Assembly: GCA_001949185.1 (NCBI GenBank)
Contig: BDGG01000010.1
Location: 1,001,773 to 1,065,772, forward strand
Length of the DNA: 64,000 bases
Reading direction: 5' to 3'
Origin: Ramazzottius varieornatus
Lineage: Eukaryota; Tardigrada; Eutardigrada; Parachela; Ramazzottiidae
This document shows, piece after piece, positions 25,047-35,065 of this stretch. The translations under genes and the position numbers were made by a program. The notes below the pieces were generated by a model that ran no database searches, was not told the origin of the DNA, and saw nothing but the letters and a program-made list of their open reading frames with translations. Positions within the stretch are counted from its first letter, which is position 1. The number at the start of each line of letters is the position of its first letter.

Positions 25047-25751
25047 TTATTCGAGCTCGACCATGGTTCGGTAGGGAATTTCGCCGTCTTTCTTTCTTCG
25101 GAACGCCAGAACGAGCAGTGCAACAGACAGAATGATACCCAGGCCAATGCTTCCGGCGACCGCTCCTGCAACACAGTGAGTCGTTGAACCTTCTCCACGT
25201 ATAATAGAACCACAATCAAATCTTCTGTAACACACCTGCGGTTATTTGAGCTTTTTCCAGAAGTTGTGCGGATAGATGGTTGTCTTTATTCAGGCTGACA
25301 GCTCTGTCGACGTCCGGTAGAGACACTTCGGTCCGAGCATAGATTGCCGTTCCTACCAGGAGACCCATCGCAGCGCCTTGGGCCAGGGTGAATACGGACA
25401 GGAGAACGCGACTACAGGTTCTGGCAGCGATCTTGCCAGTGACACCGGTTACAAACATGTGGATACCAGAAGCCAGCCATATCCAGGCAGATACTCTGGT
25501 CAGAAGAAGGAGATGAGGATGTTCCAAGTGTTCTTTACCAGAGCTTGGAAACGTGGAGAGCTTGTACAGGCCCGTAAACAGAGAAGCCGCTGCAAGGATT
25601 TCGTAGTAGACGCAGTAGATGAAGACGAGAATCTGGAGGGTGAAGGTCGGACTGAAGAACCGCCACTGTAAACGGTAACAGGAACACTAGTACTCATGCA
25701 ATAAAAATCCATCCTATGTTCGATTTTGACAACTACCTTTGTTTCCTCCAT
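25047..25751 (-). CDS. Unrecognised four-pass membrane protein
   Basis: Three exons on the minus strand: 25737-25751, 25236-25665 and 25047-25165, 187 aa with consistent phases. Hydropathy by eye gives four membrane spans: one in LQILVFIYCVYYEILAAASL, one in SAWIWLASGIHMFVTGVTG, one in VLLSVFTLAQGAAMGLLVG and a last one in GSIGLGIILSVALLVLAF. The last is followed at once by RRKKDGE and a short cytosolic tail ending in Glu. Between spans 3 and 4 lies a polar, probably extracellular or lumenal loop. I do not recognise the family; a tetraspan or claudin-like fold is only a topology analogy, and no claudin W-GLW-C-C motif is present. The first exon encodes only MEETK, so an additional 5' exon is possible. 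Confidence 0.65.
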
Positions 25752-26703
25752 CGCAGGAATTTGCAGGGTCCTGAAGTCAGGAGAACAGGTCCTCGAAAGT
25801 GGATTTCAAGTCAGAGTAGCAAGGATGAATAGCCTCATGCGTATAAGTTTGCCAAAATCTCCCAGCCGTAAACGATTGAGATGAAAATCTATAATAACAA
25901 ACAGAAATATTTTCTAGCTGACCGTTTTTCGCACAAGCTGGTTGCTGTCTTTTTCGGCGACCTGCAAAAGTTGCACGAACAGGTATCGATGCACGTGTGA
26001 TTTCGAAATTAAAAGACCGCAGGCACTCACTTCGTCGTGCAGTAGGCCTCGAAGAACCATCAATTGAGTTATACAGCACGAGAAGTACAATGGAGGCATT
26101 GGGTTACCACAATGCAGCGTTCTGTATTCCGGTTTCTGGTGTCGTCAGCAGCATCTGTATGATACTATTTACGTTTCACTCCGGTTAGCACACTTTGTAT
26201 ACAGTTTACCTTTGCCCACGCAAACTTTTCTTCGGCACATGCACACAGACTTTTTGAAACTACAACGGAATTTTCACGCATGATGCGGTAGTTAGTGCTT
26301 CGGAAGCTGATAACTTTCCCATTAAAGGGTCCTCCGAGTACCGCCGGTTTGTACATGTACAGAGGTGTGTTCTTTGCTCGCAAATTTTTCTGTTCGAGTC
26401 CAGGCAAAAAGACGGGGACAATATACCTCCGCTTCAGACCAGGAGATAACACATTGAAGGATGTTCAAGACAGCAGTTCAAGTGGGCTGTCATACTATAA
26501 TGGAGGATTTAATGGCAACGCTCGTGGTGTCTGCGCGGCAGACCGACTCTCCCTCTAATCGTTATAATCGATTTAGGCCGGCTGTTATTTCGCCTGAGGA
26601 TGAGAAAAGGGAGAACTCAGTTGCTGGAGGAAAAGCAGCTGTGCTATACGGTAGCGAGATTTACCAGTGAATTTTGTTTGTATTGGGACAGTCGTGACCG
26701 GAA
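25752..26703. other. Interval between the four-pass gene and the TMEM97 array
   Basis: No exon chain was found. It should contain the promoters of the flanking divergent genes. Short frames here share no family features. Confidence 0.35.
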
Positions 26704-27463
26704 ATGGCTGGATTCCAACGTGCGCGAGATTTTTTCTACGCCTTCTTCTTCATGTGCCATCTCATCACATCCTTGGGCTTCGACGCCCAAGTCCTGTTCG
26801 ACCGAAGGATCTTCCCTGATGTTGTAAGAACAGTTCTCTCAGCATCACTTCATAATGTACAGCTATAGGGTTAAAATACGTATCATGCAGGATCTCGTTT
26901 GCAGTTAAGGGACACTATGGATAGTTATATTTCCGCTTACAAGGACCCTATCGTCGGCATCGGACCTGGATGGCTCAAAGCAATCCTCTACTTTGAAATC
27001 ATCTTTCAAGTGCCTTTCTTGGTCTTTGGTGTCTTCGGAGCTCTGTCTGGTACGTTGAAGCTGGAGTACGAGTACAGCCGATTGATAGAATTATCTGTGC
27101 TTGGTCATGAAGGCGTGCTGCACCAGTTGAACCGAGTAGTCTGAAGTTACGCCCTTCTGACTTTCGCGTCATACTCTTATAGGTGCGCCATGGATGCGAA
27201 TTCCCTCCATCGTCTATGGTACCAGTTTAATGACCATGATGATCCCCATGCTCGGCTTTGTTCTCTTGGACGATTTCCGCCTAGCCAAAACTGGCCCAGC
27301 ATCGCTGGACGAGCGTCTAAGATTAGCTGGGATTTACGGATATTTCTTGCTAGGTGGTACAACAATTTTGGTTGACAATTTATTTTTCCGTCGAGCTTCC
27401 ACCGAGTCTTTCATGTGGAGAAAAACGATGAAAAAAAATACTACAAGTAAAAAGGTTCGTTAG
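26704..27463 (+). CDS. TMEM97: TMEM97 / sigma-2 receptor-like protein, copy A
   Basis: Three exons: 26704-26823, 26905-27049 and 27183-27463, 181 aa (human TMEM97 176). It is an EXPERA-fold, four-pass ER/lysosome protein related to human TMEM97, which binds sterols and NPC1. Conserved landmarks are an Asp in helix 1 (GFDAQVLFDRRIFP), the YKDP motif before helix 2, a Glu in helix 2 (YFEIIFQVPF) and WMRIPSIVYG leading into helix 3. The tail is Lys-rich (MKKNTTSKKVR) and resembles the basic ER-retention tails of the family. It is the first of four tandem copies on the same strand with the same intron positions as copies C and D. Its 3' end abuts a decayed retrotransposon. Confidence 0.9.
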
Positions 27464-27771
27464 CGACTTTAGCGTAAACGTACATTGGCGTACGTACTTT
27501 AACGATTTCTTCGAGTGGTAGTGGCGTTATATTTTTGGTGGTAGTTGCTTGCGAATTCACGTTGTGACGGTTGTCTTTTCTGGAATATTTAGTCGGCGGT
27601 TTGAATACTTGTGTTCGGTCGCATTTTGTCAACAGTTTGGTCTTTGGTACTTTGGCTTTCAATACTTGTGTTTGAATACTTGTGTCCAGTTTTTGATACA
27701 TGAACGTCGACATGGCCTCGCTTTCTTCAGAGCTCTGACACAGAGCCTGTAGCTCGCCGAACCAGGATTCA

Positions 27772-29173
27772 CGGACCTAAGGCTGATTACCAGCCTGATC
27801 CTCTAGTCCCTACGGTTCCTTCACGTCGCAAACGCAAGACGCGCGCTAAGGCGAAGGCTCCGGCTCGTCAACGTTTCCAGAGGTCCAACACAGGCTCAAC
27901 CGCCTCACGAGTGGCACGGGCTCTTATGGCCTCGGTGTCCGCCAGCTCCAGCAATCTCCAACCATCGTCCGAGGACTGGTGTGCGCTCCAAAATGAAGTT
28001 CGCCAACTCCGCGCTGAGGTCTCCAACTCTCTTCGTGGACCTGTTTCCACGTCAACAACAACAACCGCCGTATTATCCAAGCCTACCCTGCTCGGATCAA
28101 CACGCGCACCATCCGTCACTGTGCTCGAGGATTCAACTGTCGATGCATCATCTTCCGCGCCCGTCATCGCATCTAGCTCCAAGCCCGCTCAGGTCCTAGG
28201 TCTTTCTCCAGCTGATCATGACCTTCACCTGCCCGTTGTCGAGCCCGCACTTTTGGCCAAGTTACTGAACCCTTGTGAGTATGTCGACCTGGAGAACTGC
28301 CTGCCTCAGAACCGTGCCAAGTTCAGTGAAATCGAAAGACCCGCAACTTTAACGGGTCGCGGTCGCGGAGCTGGAGGTTCTGAGAAGCGCCGTATTCGAT
28401 CTTTTGACGATTGGTTGGAAGCGTTCTCTCTGTTCTCCCGTTTTCGTTGCTACTACGCCCCGGAATTAGCTTCTCCAATGGTTGGATACATCAATGTGAT
28501 CCGAAAGCTGTCCAAACAGTTTCCCTTAGCTACCTGGCAAGCTTAGGATATCCAATACCGCCTAAATATGACTCAGCCGGGCGCTTACCCTTCGGACTGG
28601 CTGCATCATGACATCGTCCTATGGTCAGACGTTTTGCTTGACTACCCACAGGCATCTCAAGGCTCTTCAACCGGACAAGGCAACAGTAACCAGGGTCCTT
28701 CCATCACTACCACCTCTGCTACTATTCCATGTCGCCCAACGCGTGCGTGCTACGGATGCGGCGACACCATCCATCTTCTGCCCGCTTGCCCGAGACGGTT
28801 GCCACCCAGGGCTCCTTTTCCGTACCAACAGCCATTCGTCCCTCGCTACCTATATCCGGATCGCGGCTATGGCTACCAAGGGCACCACCATTTAGCATTA
28901 CAGCGGGTAGTAGTGGCCAAGGAACGGGATACGGTTTCCCACAAGCTTCTTTCGGATGGTCGAACCCTCAGAAGCCTGTTTCTGTTAGTTACCAAACCAA
29001 AGCAGTCCAAAGGTATATCGCCCAGCGCTGAAGTCTGTCAGGCTTATAATGTGGGTTATTGTGAAGGCCCGGGGTGCCTCGATGGTCGGTTGCGCCTCTG
29101 CAATGTATGTTTTTCCAGAGAGCATAGAGCAGCCTTCCACAACACGGGTGTTAACCCTTATCTCGGTCAGTAG
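27772..29173 (+). pseudogene. Broken gag-like gene of the DIRS element
   Basis: A basic N-terminal region (SRRKRKTRAKAKAPARQRFQ) and a conserved central domain are followed by a premature TAG at 28544, after which the same frame continues (DIQYRLN onward) to 28895 or beyond. A downstream segment near 29030-29140 has the Cys/His pattern CQAYNVGYCEG then CNVCFSREHRAAFHN, typical of DIRS-type Gag. Frame changes between the parts show that it is not functional. Confidence 0.75.
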
Positions 29174-29429
29174 TTCCACAACTCTAAAACCTCAACGTTT
29201 CTCTTTTCTTTTACAACACTATCTCGATAAACATGCAGTTCAACACTTCTGTAATGGGTTGAAAAACGGGTTTAGCATTGGCTATTTCAACCCGGCGTTA
29301 GCACGTTTCACAAACAATGCTAAACCGCGGACCATCATCCGGATGTAATAGCCAAGTACATCAAGAAAAAAATCGAGGCCAAGCACACCGCGGGTCCTTT
29401 TCCCACTCCCCCTTTACCAAACTTCGTCT

Positions 29430-29907
29430 TGTCTTCGCTTGGTGTTAGGCCAAAGAAAATAAGCGTCGTTCGTTTGATTATGGATCTTTCTCATCCCTTC
29501 GGAAATTCGGTTAATGACCAAATTTCAGCAGACGCGTTTACATTGAATTTCTCTAATATTGATGAAGCAGTAGCGCTAGTTATCAAGAATGGGAAAGCAG
29601 CGTTCATGGCTAAGATGAATGTTGAAACTGCGTTCAGGCTAATTCCAGTTCGCAAAGAGGACTGGAACCTATCAGGATATTTCTTTGACAACAAATATTA
29701 TTTCGGCGTTGTTTTGCCTTTTGGGTTACGATCGTCACCAGCGATCTTCAACCGTCTGTCAGAGTTCGTCAAATGGCTGCTGATACACAACGGTCCGACA
29801 GTTGACTGGCTGCTGATACACAACGGTCCGACAGTTGACTGCACTACATGCACAATTTCTTTGTCGTTTGTGATTCGGAAGAGAAGTGACACCAAGCCAT
29901 GTCATAA
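29430..29907 (+). pseudogene. Reverse transcriptase fragment with degenerate active site
   Basis: The frame shows RT palm motifs (LIMDLSHPFGNSVND, FMAKMNVETAFRLIPV, VVLPFGLRSSPAIFN). The 33-bp duplication follows. In the next frame the expected Y-L-D-D box reads Tyr-Met-His-Asn (29845-29856), then FFVVCDSEEK and a TGA. Both catalytic aspartates are replaced, so this copy cannot polymerise DNA. Confidence 0.8.
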
Positions 29908-31299
29908 ATGAAGCAACTGTGCGAAGACCTTGGGGTAGCGTTAGCCGACGAGAAGACAGAGGGTCCTTCAACCAGCTCAACTTTTCTCGGAGTGGGGATT
30001 GACAGTGTCAAACGAACGTTACATGTGCCTCGGCAGAAAATAGACGAACTAAAGATAGAATTTACGCTTTGTGACCATCGACCAAGGGCAATTAAGCGTC
30101 AACTTTTGAGTTTGATTGGGAAACTCAGTTCAATCACGAAATGCATACCCGCTGGGCGGATATTTCTGCATCGGATGCTAGATTTAGCCCACAAACTCCG
30201 AAGTTCAAACCATACCATTCGTCTCAACCAAGGGTTCAAGGCAGACTTGGAATGGTGGAAGCAGTTTCTGGCACTTTGGAATGGTACAGCTTCGTTTCTC
30301 GAACCAACGTGGACTTCTGCGTCCCGGTTGTCTCTGTTCACTGATGCAGCGGGTTCGATAGGGTATGGTGCGATTTGCGGTAACCAGTGGTTCCAATACA
30401 GGTGGTCAGACTGGGTACTGGCTCTTAATCAACCTACCGCCTGGCTCGAAATGGTACCCATCTACCTTTCATGTGTGGTCTGGGGTTCACAATGGCGCGG
30501 AAAGCGCCTGGAATCTTATTCCAATAACCAAGCAACAGCAGCAGCATGGAAAAATTTTTCAAGTCCCCACAAGGGTTTGATGGAGTTAATCCGACGCATT
30601 TATTTCCACACAGCCAAAAACAACTTCACACTGAGAATTACGCATTTGCGCGGGGTGGCGAATGCTATCGCTGATTCCCTCTCACGTTTTCAAATGGAAC
30701 GGTTCCGCGCGCTAGCACCCAGGGCCAATCATTCACAGGAAACGATAGACTCAAACCTCACAAAGTTAAGACAGTCACTGTACATGCAGAACGACAAATG
30801 GATCGAAAGCTCGACCACGGAGTTGACAGCCTTATCGTTGCCCACCTGGCTTGTGGCACGCGAAGAGCTTATGGAACCGGAGTTGGACGGTTCTTTCATC
30901 TCTGCCCAACTCAGCAGTACCCTTTCCTTCCATCCGATTCGACCACGCTGCATCGATTTGCAGCATTCCTTTTTGATGAAAAAGTTTTCTGTATACCTCA
31001 AGTTAGCTGCCACTGGCCATTCTTCTTGCCCCGTTCGTTCTTTCTCAAAATATGTCATTTCTAGAAAACATCCCAATTTTTCCGATTCACCTTGCTTTAT
31101 CTTTGAATCGAGAGAATTTTTAACCCGACAGCATCTAAACTTTTGGCTAAACCAGTTTCTTGGGTCGAATTTTTTCGTCGCACAGTTTTCACATAACCGC
31201 AGCAACGTCGGCCTGTACATCTGGCAGATTGACCACATCAAGTTAGCCGGTCGATGGAAGAGCAATGCTTATGCGCGGTACATTCGTCAAACTTCGTAA
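29908..31299 (+). CDS. RNase H plus tyrosine recombinase part of the DIRS element
   Basis: A 463-residue open frame. Residues about 130-270 resemble the DIRS RNase H: an Asp in LFTDAAGSIGYG and a Glu in WLEMVPIYL are retained, while the next acidic site reads SNNQA where Asp-Asn is usual. The C-terminal 230 residues end with a recombinase-like IKLAGRWKSNAYARYIR, which includes the presumed nucleophilic tyrosine. Upstream HxxR signatures are weak. It is a remnant of the larger polyprotein, not a host gene; the apparent start is only the first ATG after the broken RT. Confidence 0.75.
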   Translation: MKQLCEDLGVALADEKTEGPSTSSTFLGVGIDSVKRTLHVPRQKIDELKIEFTLCDHRPRAIKRQLLSLIGKLSSITKCIPAGRIFLHRMLDLAHKLRSSNHTIRLNQGFKADLEWWKQFLALWNGTASFLEPTWTSASRLSLFTDAAGSIGYGAICGNQWFQYRWSDWVLALNQPTAWLEMVPIYLSCVVWGSQWRGKRLESYSNNQATAAAWKNFSSPHKGLMELIRRIYFHTAKNNFTLRITHLRGVANAIADSLSRFQMERFRALAPRANHSQETIDSNLTKLRQSLYMQNDKWIESSTTELTALSLPTWLVAREELMEPELDGSFISAQLSSTLSFHPIRPRCIDLQHSFLMKKFSVYLKLAATGHSSCPVRSFSKYVISRKHPNFSDSPCFIFESREFLTRQHLNFWLNQFLGSNFFVAQFSHNRSNVGLYIWQIDHIKLAGRWKSNAYARYIRQTS

Positions 31300-31704
31300 A
31301 GAGCTTCATAATATCAATGTGGCTTCTCGCGCTGTGGTTGTGCTTGTGGTGACCATCGCTCGTGTCGGTGTTGGGGGTGTCGCTCAGCAAACCTTGCGAA
31401 CGGTAACAGTTTTAATTTGCCAGTGGACGCCTTCTCAATGCCGGCACTTGCCTCCGTGTTCGTTTGGAGTGAAGTACGCCAAAACGGATCTAAAGTCTTC
31501 GATAAACTGAATGCAGCCATGACATACAGTATATCGAGCATTTCGATAAGGTGGGAACAGAGTTCAAATGTCACGCCAAGACAAACAACTTGCTCGTGAT
31601 TTGGCTAAAATCCAGCAATAACGGTTCAGAAAGTCGATGCGTCGAATCCTCAGAAATCCGATGGCTTAATCTCTCCAACATTTCGACTGAAGAGGAAGAT
31701 AGCT

Positions 31705-32398
31705 ATGGCGAGCTTCCGTCGAGCTCGAGACACCTTTTACGCCATATACTATTTGATCCATCTTCCCATCAGCATCCTTTTCGACAGTCAGCTGATTTTC
31801 CCTATGAGCTGGTTTTCACCGACAGTAAGTATTAATCCAACTTGTTTTATCACGACTGTAGTGCGATATTTTTTTTGATATTTTTTGGTATTAATACTTT
31901 CAGCTGCTCCACCAAAGCGACTTGTATATCCGCAACTTCAAAGATCCACTTGTTGGCAATGCACCGGCCTGGTTTCTCGCTTCGATCTACATTGAGATAT
32001 TCTTGATGGTTCCCTTCTTCGTCGTTGGATTTTTCGGAGCTTTGAAAGGTATTGAAGAAACCTCCGTCATGGATTCTAGATCTGCTTCTGTCAACGGAAT
32101 TTTGCGGCTTTCCTCAAATGCGTCCAGGATGAGAATTCCCTCGATTATATATGGCACGACAGTCATCACACAATGCCTTCCCATGATCACGTATGTTTTG
32201 GTGGATGAATTTGAAGGAAGCCGCATCAAGCCGGCAACCGATAGCGAACGATGGCTGATAGCCGGCATATACGGATCCTTCTTCCTGGTTGGAGCAACTA
32301 TTCTTCTTGATAATCTATTCTTCCGAACGGCGCCGAAAGACGACAAAAATTTCAAGAGCCGTCTGAACGAAATATTGGCAAACCGGAAAAGGCAGTAG
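31705..32398 (+). CDS. TMEM97: TMEM97-like protein, copy B (in-frame insertion)
   Basis: Two exons: 31705-31824 and 31904-32398, 204 aa. The first exon (MASFRRARDTFYAIYYLIHL, then an Asp in ILFDSQ) and exon 2 landmarks (FKDPLVGNAPAWF, an acidic residue in YIEIFLMVPFF, MRIPSIIYG) match copies C and D. Where the other copies have an intron after GALxG, copy B stays open through about 24 extra codons (IEETSVMDSRSASVNGILRL). Splicing at the AG before GATGAGA would shift into a stop, so the former intron seems to have become coding, or the locus is drifting. The basic tail ends NRKRQ. Confidence 0.85.
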
Positions 32399-32690
32399 TT
32401 CTTATGTTCACTTTGTCTAGTTTAGGTAGGATATACTATAGTAGCTGAAAGTTTGAAACCGGTTTCCACTACCAAGAGGATACTTCTTTTGCTCGTGGGC
32501 GTACATTTAGTGCAAGTCAGTTTTGCCTTGAAGCATATGAAGATCGAGCCACGTCGCTGAGCTAGCACATAATAATAATCATTTGTAGTAGCCGGCTGAT
32601 CATCTTTCTTGGCAGAATAAACTCAACAATAGTCTGGACATTTTTTTCCTCTTTGCTTGATTCTGATGTGTATCTTGAGACCGTGGAAAA

Positions 32691-33408
32691 ATGGGTGCCG
32701 TCTTCCGGAGGCTTCGCGATGTGGGATACGCCCTGTTTTTTCTCTTCCATTTGGCTATCATCCTTTTGGCTAACACCCAGCTTGTTTTGGACAGAAAGCT
32801 CTTTCCCAAAGAGGTGTGAATTATTGCTCATTCCGTTCTTGTCTAGTGTTACAAGTATCGGAGCTTTTCTTGCAGCTCGTGGATTTTCAAGACAAGCTCG
32901 TCAAAGATGCCAAGGACCCACTGTTCGGGAATGCTCCCACATGGTTCCAGGCTCTCATCTGGTTCGAGCTCTTCACATACGTTCCCTTTTTGTTTCTTGG
33001 CTTTTTCGGTGCTCTAACAGGTGGGAAATATGTACCGCTGGACGGTTTTTTAATGAAAAATTGTTGAACAGTACTCGCTTAGTTGGAAGCACCGAAGGGT
33101 GTTTAATTGGAGTTTCCTGGTCAACAGGCGAACGATGGATACGAATCCCTTCGATCATGTATGCAACCAGCTTGATCACGGAACTCATCCCCATGCTTGG
33201 CCACATCTTTTATGATAGCTTCAGCGGCCCAGGAATCATAGGACCCAAGACGAAGGACGAGCGTATGTACGCCAGCTTTCTTTACGCAGGGTTCTTCCTG
33301 GTTGGTGTCTGCCTGCTCCTCGACAACCTTTTCTACCGGGGCAATGATCCTATCAACGATGTCGGTGTTTCCACAACATACGTCGGGGGCAAGAAAAAGA
33401 ACCAGTAG
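32691..33408 (+). CDS. TMEM97: TMEM97-like protein, copy C
   Basis: Three exons: 32691-32813, 32876-33020 and 33128-33408, 182 aa. It starts MGAVFRRLRDVGYALFFLFH and keeps AKDPLFGNAPTWFQALIWFE, WIRIPSIMYATSLI and LLLDNLFY. Helix 1 carries Asn (LLANTQLV) where copies A, B, D and human TMEM97 have Asp, which removes one of the acidic residues that line the ligand pocket in this fold. The tail is TTYVGGKKKNQ, nearly identical to copy D, so C and D are the most recent duplicates. Confidence 0.92.
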
Positions 33409-34008
33409 TCTTTCTTCAGCCCTTCTTCCCTATTTAGACCGATCGTTGCAACTGGGTATCTCGTACCAGTGCGGGCTCCGTAGAACGGAATTCGAGCGAC
33501 TCGTCTTTCGATTTTCTTTTAATCCCTATCTTCATGCAGTTGAACGTTTTCTACTGTCGTAGTACTCCACTTTTGCTTTCAGTCTACATGTAAGCCGATA
33601 ATTACGGATTATTTGGATTGGCTTCCGTCTAGTAAGGTTAAATGCACTTTTTCCTGCATACCGGTACTGGCCTAATCTTATCACTGCGCCGAGTGATGAG
33701 CAAACTTTACCCGCACGAGGGTTGTGCCGCGTTGGAGGTTTGACAGAGGCAGAGACCGGTCTCGTGTCTGCCTGTCGCTTTATCGGCCTGGAGAATCATT
33801 GATTCAAGACCAAATACCAACAAAGCATGCGCGGTGCAGAGGAAAGCTGACACGTCGCTCAACTCGCATGCACATTCATTCTTGGTCACAGAGTTGCAGC
33901 CCATTAACGGGTTTAAATATTCATTTCTTCTCCAGACTCTGGGCTAGTGTGATCATCTTCCAGATTCCATTTCCGTCGCGTATTCTTATCCTTTGCGATT
34001 TTGCCGAA
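33409..34008. other. Intergenic between TMEM97 copies C and D
   Basis: A 600 bp interval with no coding exon. It holds the 3' end of copy C and the promoter of copy D. Confidence 0.4.
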
Positions 34009-34780
34009 ATGGGAGCCTTCCGGAGATTGCGTGACATGGGCTACGCCCTGTTCTTCCTTGCCCATCTGGCCATGATCATCCTCTTCGACGCTCAGCTGGT
34101 GATGGATAAGAAACTCTTCGCCAAACAGGTAAGAGGCTATCCTGAACATTTCTTCTGGAAATGCTTGATAGTGTTGTGTGGTTGCAGTTGATAGATTTCA
34201 AGAACCAGTATGTGAAAGACTACAAGGATCCCCTGGTCGGAAATAATCCAACATGGTTCCAATCGTTCGTTTGGCTGGAAATCTTCGCCTATGTTCCGTT
34301 CTTGTTCTTTGGATTCTTCGGAGCGCTAGCAGGTATGTAAACCTTGTGGTGATCGTTCTTGTTGCTCAGAATAGCAAGAATATAACTCCTGCATAGGAAG
34401 TATGCAAGCCGGAAGTTCCTCTATATCTGTGTCCTCCACCACCCTGTTCAAGAGGCGCATACTTTGTACGGTGTTTACTTGGTATTCTAGGAGCCCGATG
34501 GATGCGAATCCCTTCGATCATGTACGCCACCAGCCTCATCACTACTGCCATTCCCATGTTGGCTCACATCCTCCACGATAACTTCCCTGCCCCGAAAGTT
34601 GGCCCCAAGACTCCCGATGACCGTATGTACCTCACCGCTCTCTACGGTAGTTTCATCGCTGTCGCTACCTGGATGCTGCTGGACAACTGGTGGTTCCGAT
34701 CTTCTGGTTTCTCAACCCACAAAATCGAAGGACCCAAGTCAACCACTACATACGTCGGAGGCAAGCAGAAAAAAAACTAA
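34009..34780 (+). CDS. TMEM97: TMEM97-like protein, copy D
   Basis: Three exons: 34009-34128, 34188-34332 and 34491-34780, 184 aa. It begins MGAFRRLRDMGYALFFLAHL and has helix-1 Asp (ILFDAQLV), YKDPLVGNNPTWFQSFVWLE, GARWMRIPSIMYATSLI and WMLLDNWWF. The C terminus TTTYVGGKQKKN ends in a lysine cluster fitting ER retention. Intron positions and phases equal those of copies A and C, so the whole array arose by tandem duplication. The acidic pocket residues of the sigma-2 receptor (one in helix 1, one in helix 2) are both present. Confidence 0.92.
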
Positions 34781-35065
34781 TGAGCAGTGTTCCATTTGCG
34801 TCTCTGCATAGGCTGTAGAGTACAGCAGAAAGTTCCGCAAACCATCAACCATCTTCCAACCAAGAAAATTGTCGCTCCATAAAACATTCTTTCTGTTATC
34901 TGTACGAGTACCATGTTTTCTGTCTCACCGGTAAACAAAAAACAAATCATCCCCCTAAGTTACTGTCTGATTACCTTTTGATGTAAATTATGTTACCGCA
35001 TTTCATGGAAATCTAAACGAGATTACAAAAAAGAGAACAAAGCACCACGGAGTAGCAATTTTCGG

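Larger units (their letters stand above)
27700..31310 (+). mobile_element. Decayed DIRS-like tyrosine-recombinase retrotransposon
   Basis: The order is gag, reverse transcriptase, RNase H, tyrosine recombinase, with no integrase or protease and no LTRs, which is the DIRS/Ngaro plan. The gag-like part (about 27772-29173) ends in a Cys/His cluster and is cut by an in-frame TAG at 28544-28546. RT follows from about 29430, with VVLPFGLRSSPAIFNRL. RNase H (LSLFTDAAGSIGYGA) and a C-terminal recombinase with LAGRWKSNAYARYIR share the long frame 29908-31299. A 33-bp tandem duplication lies at 29775-29840, and stops at 29887 and 29905 break the RT frame. Exact termini could not be set. It is inserted between TMEM97 copies A and B. 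Confidence 0.85.

Noticed and set aside
26380-26405. GTTCGAGTCC resembling a tRNA B box
   Set aside because: No A box or foldable cloverleaf could be found around it.
28544-28546. In-frame TAG in gag as a sign of stop-codon reassignment or programmed readthrough
   Set aside because: Host genes in the window use TAG as a normal stop, and the element has other lesions, so decay is the simpler reading.
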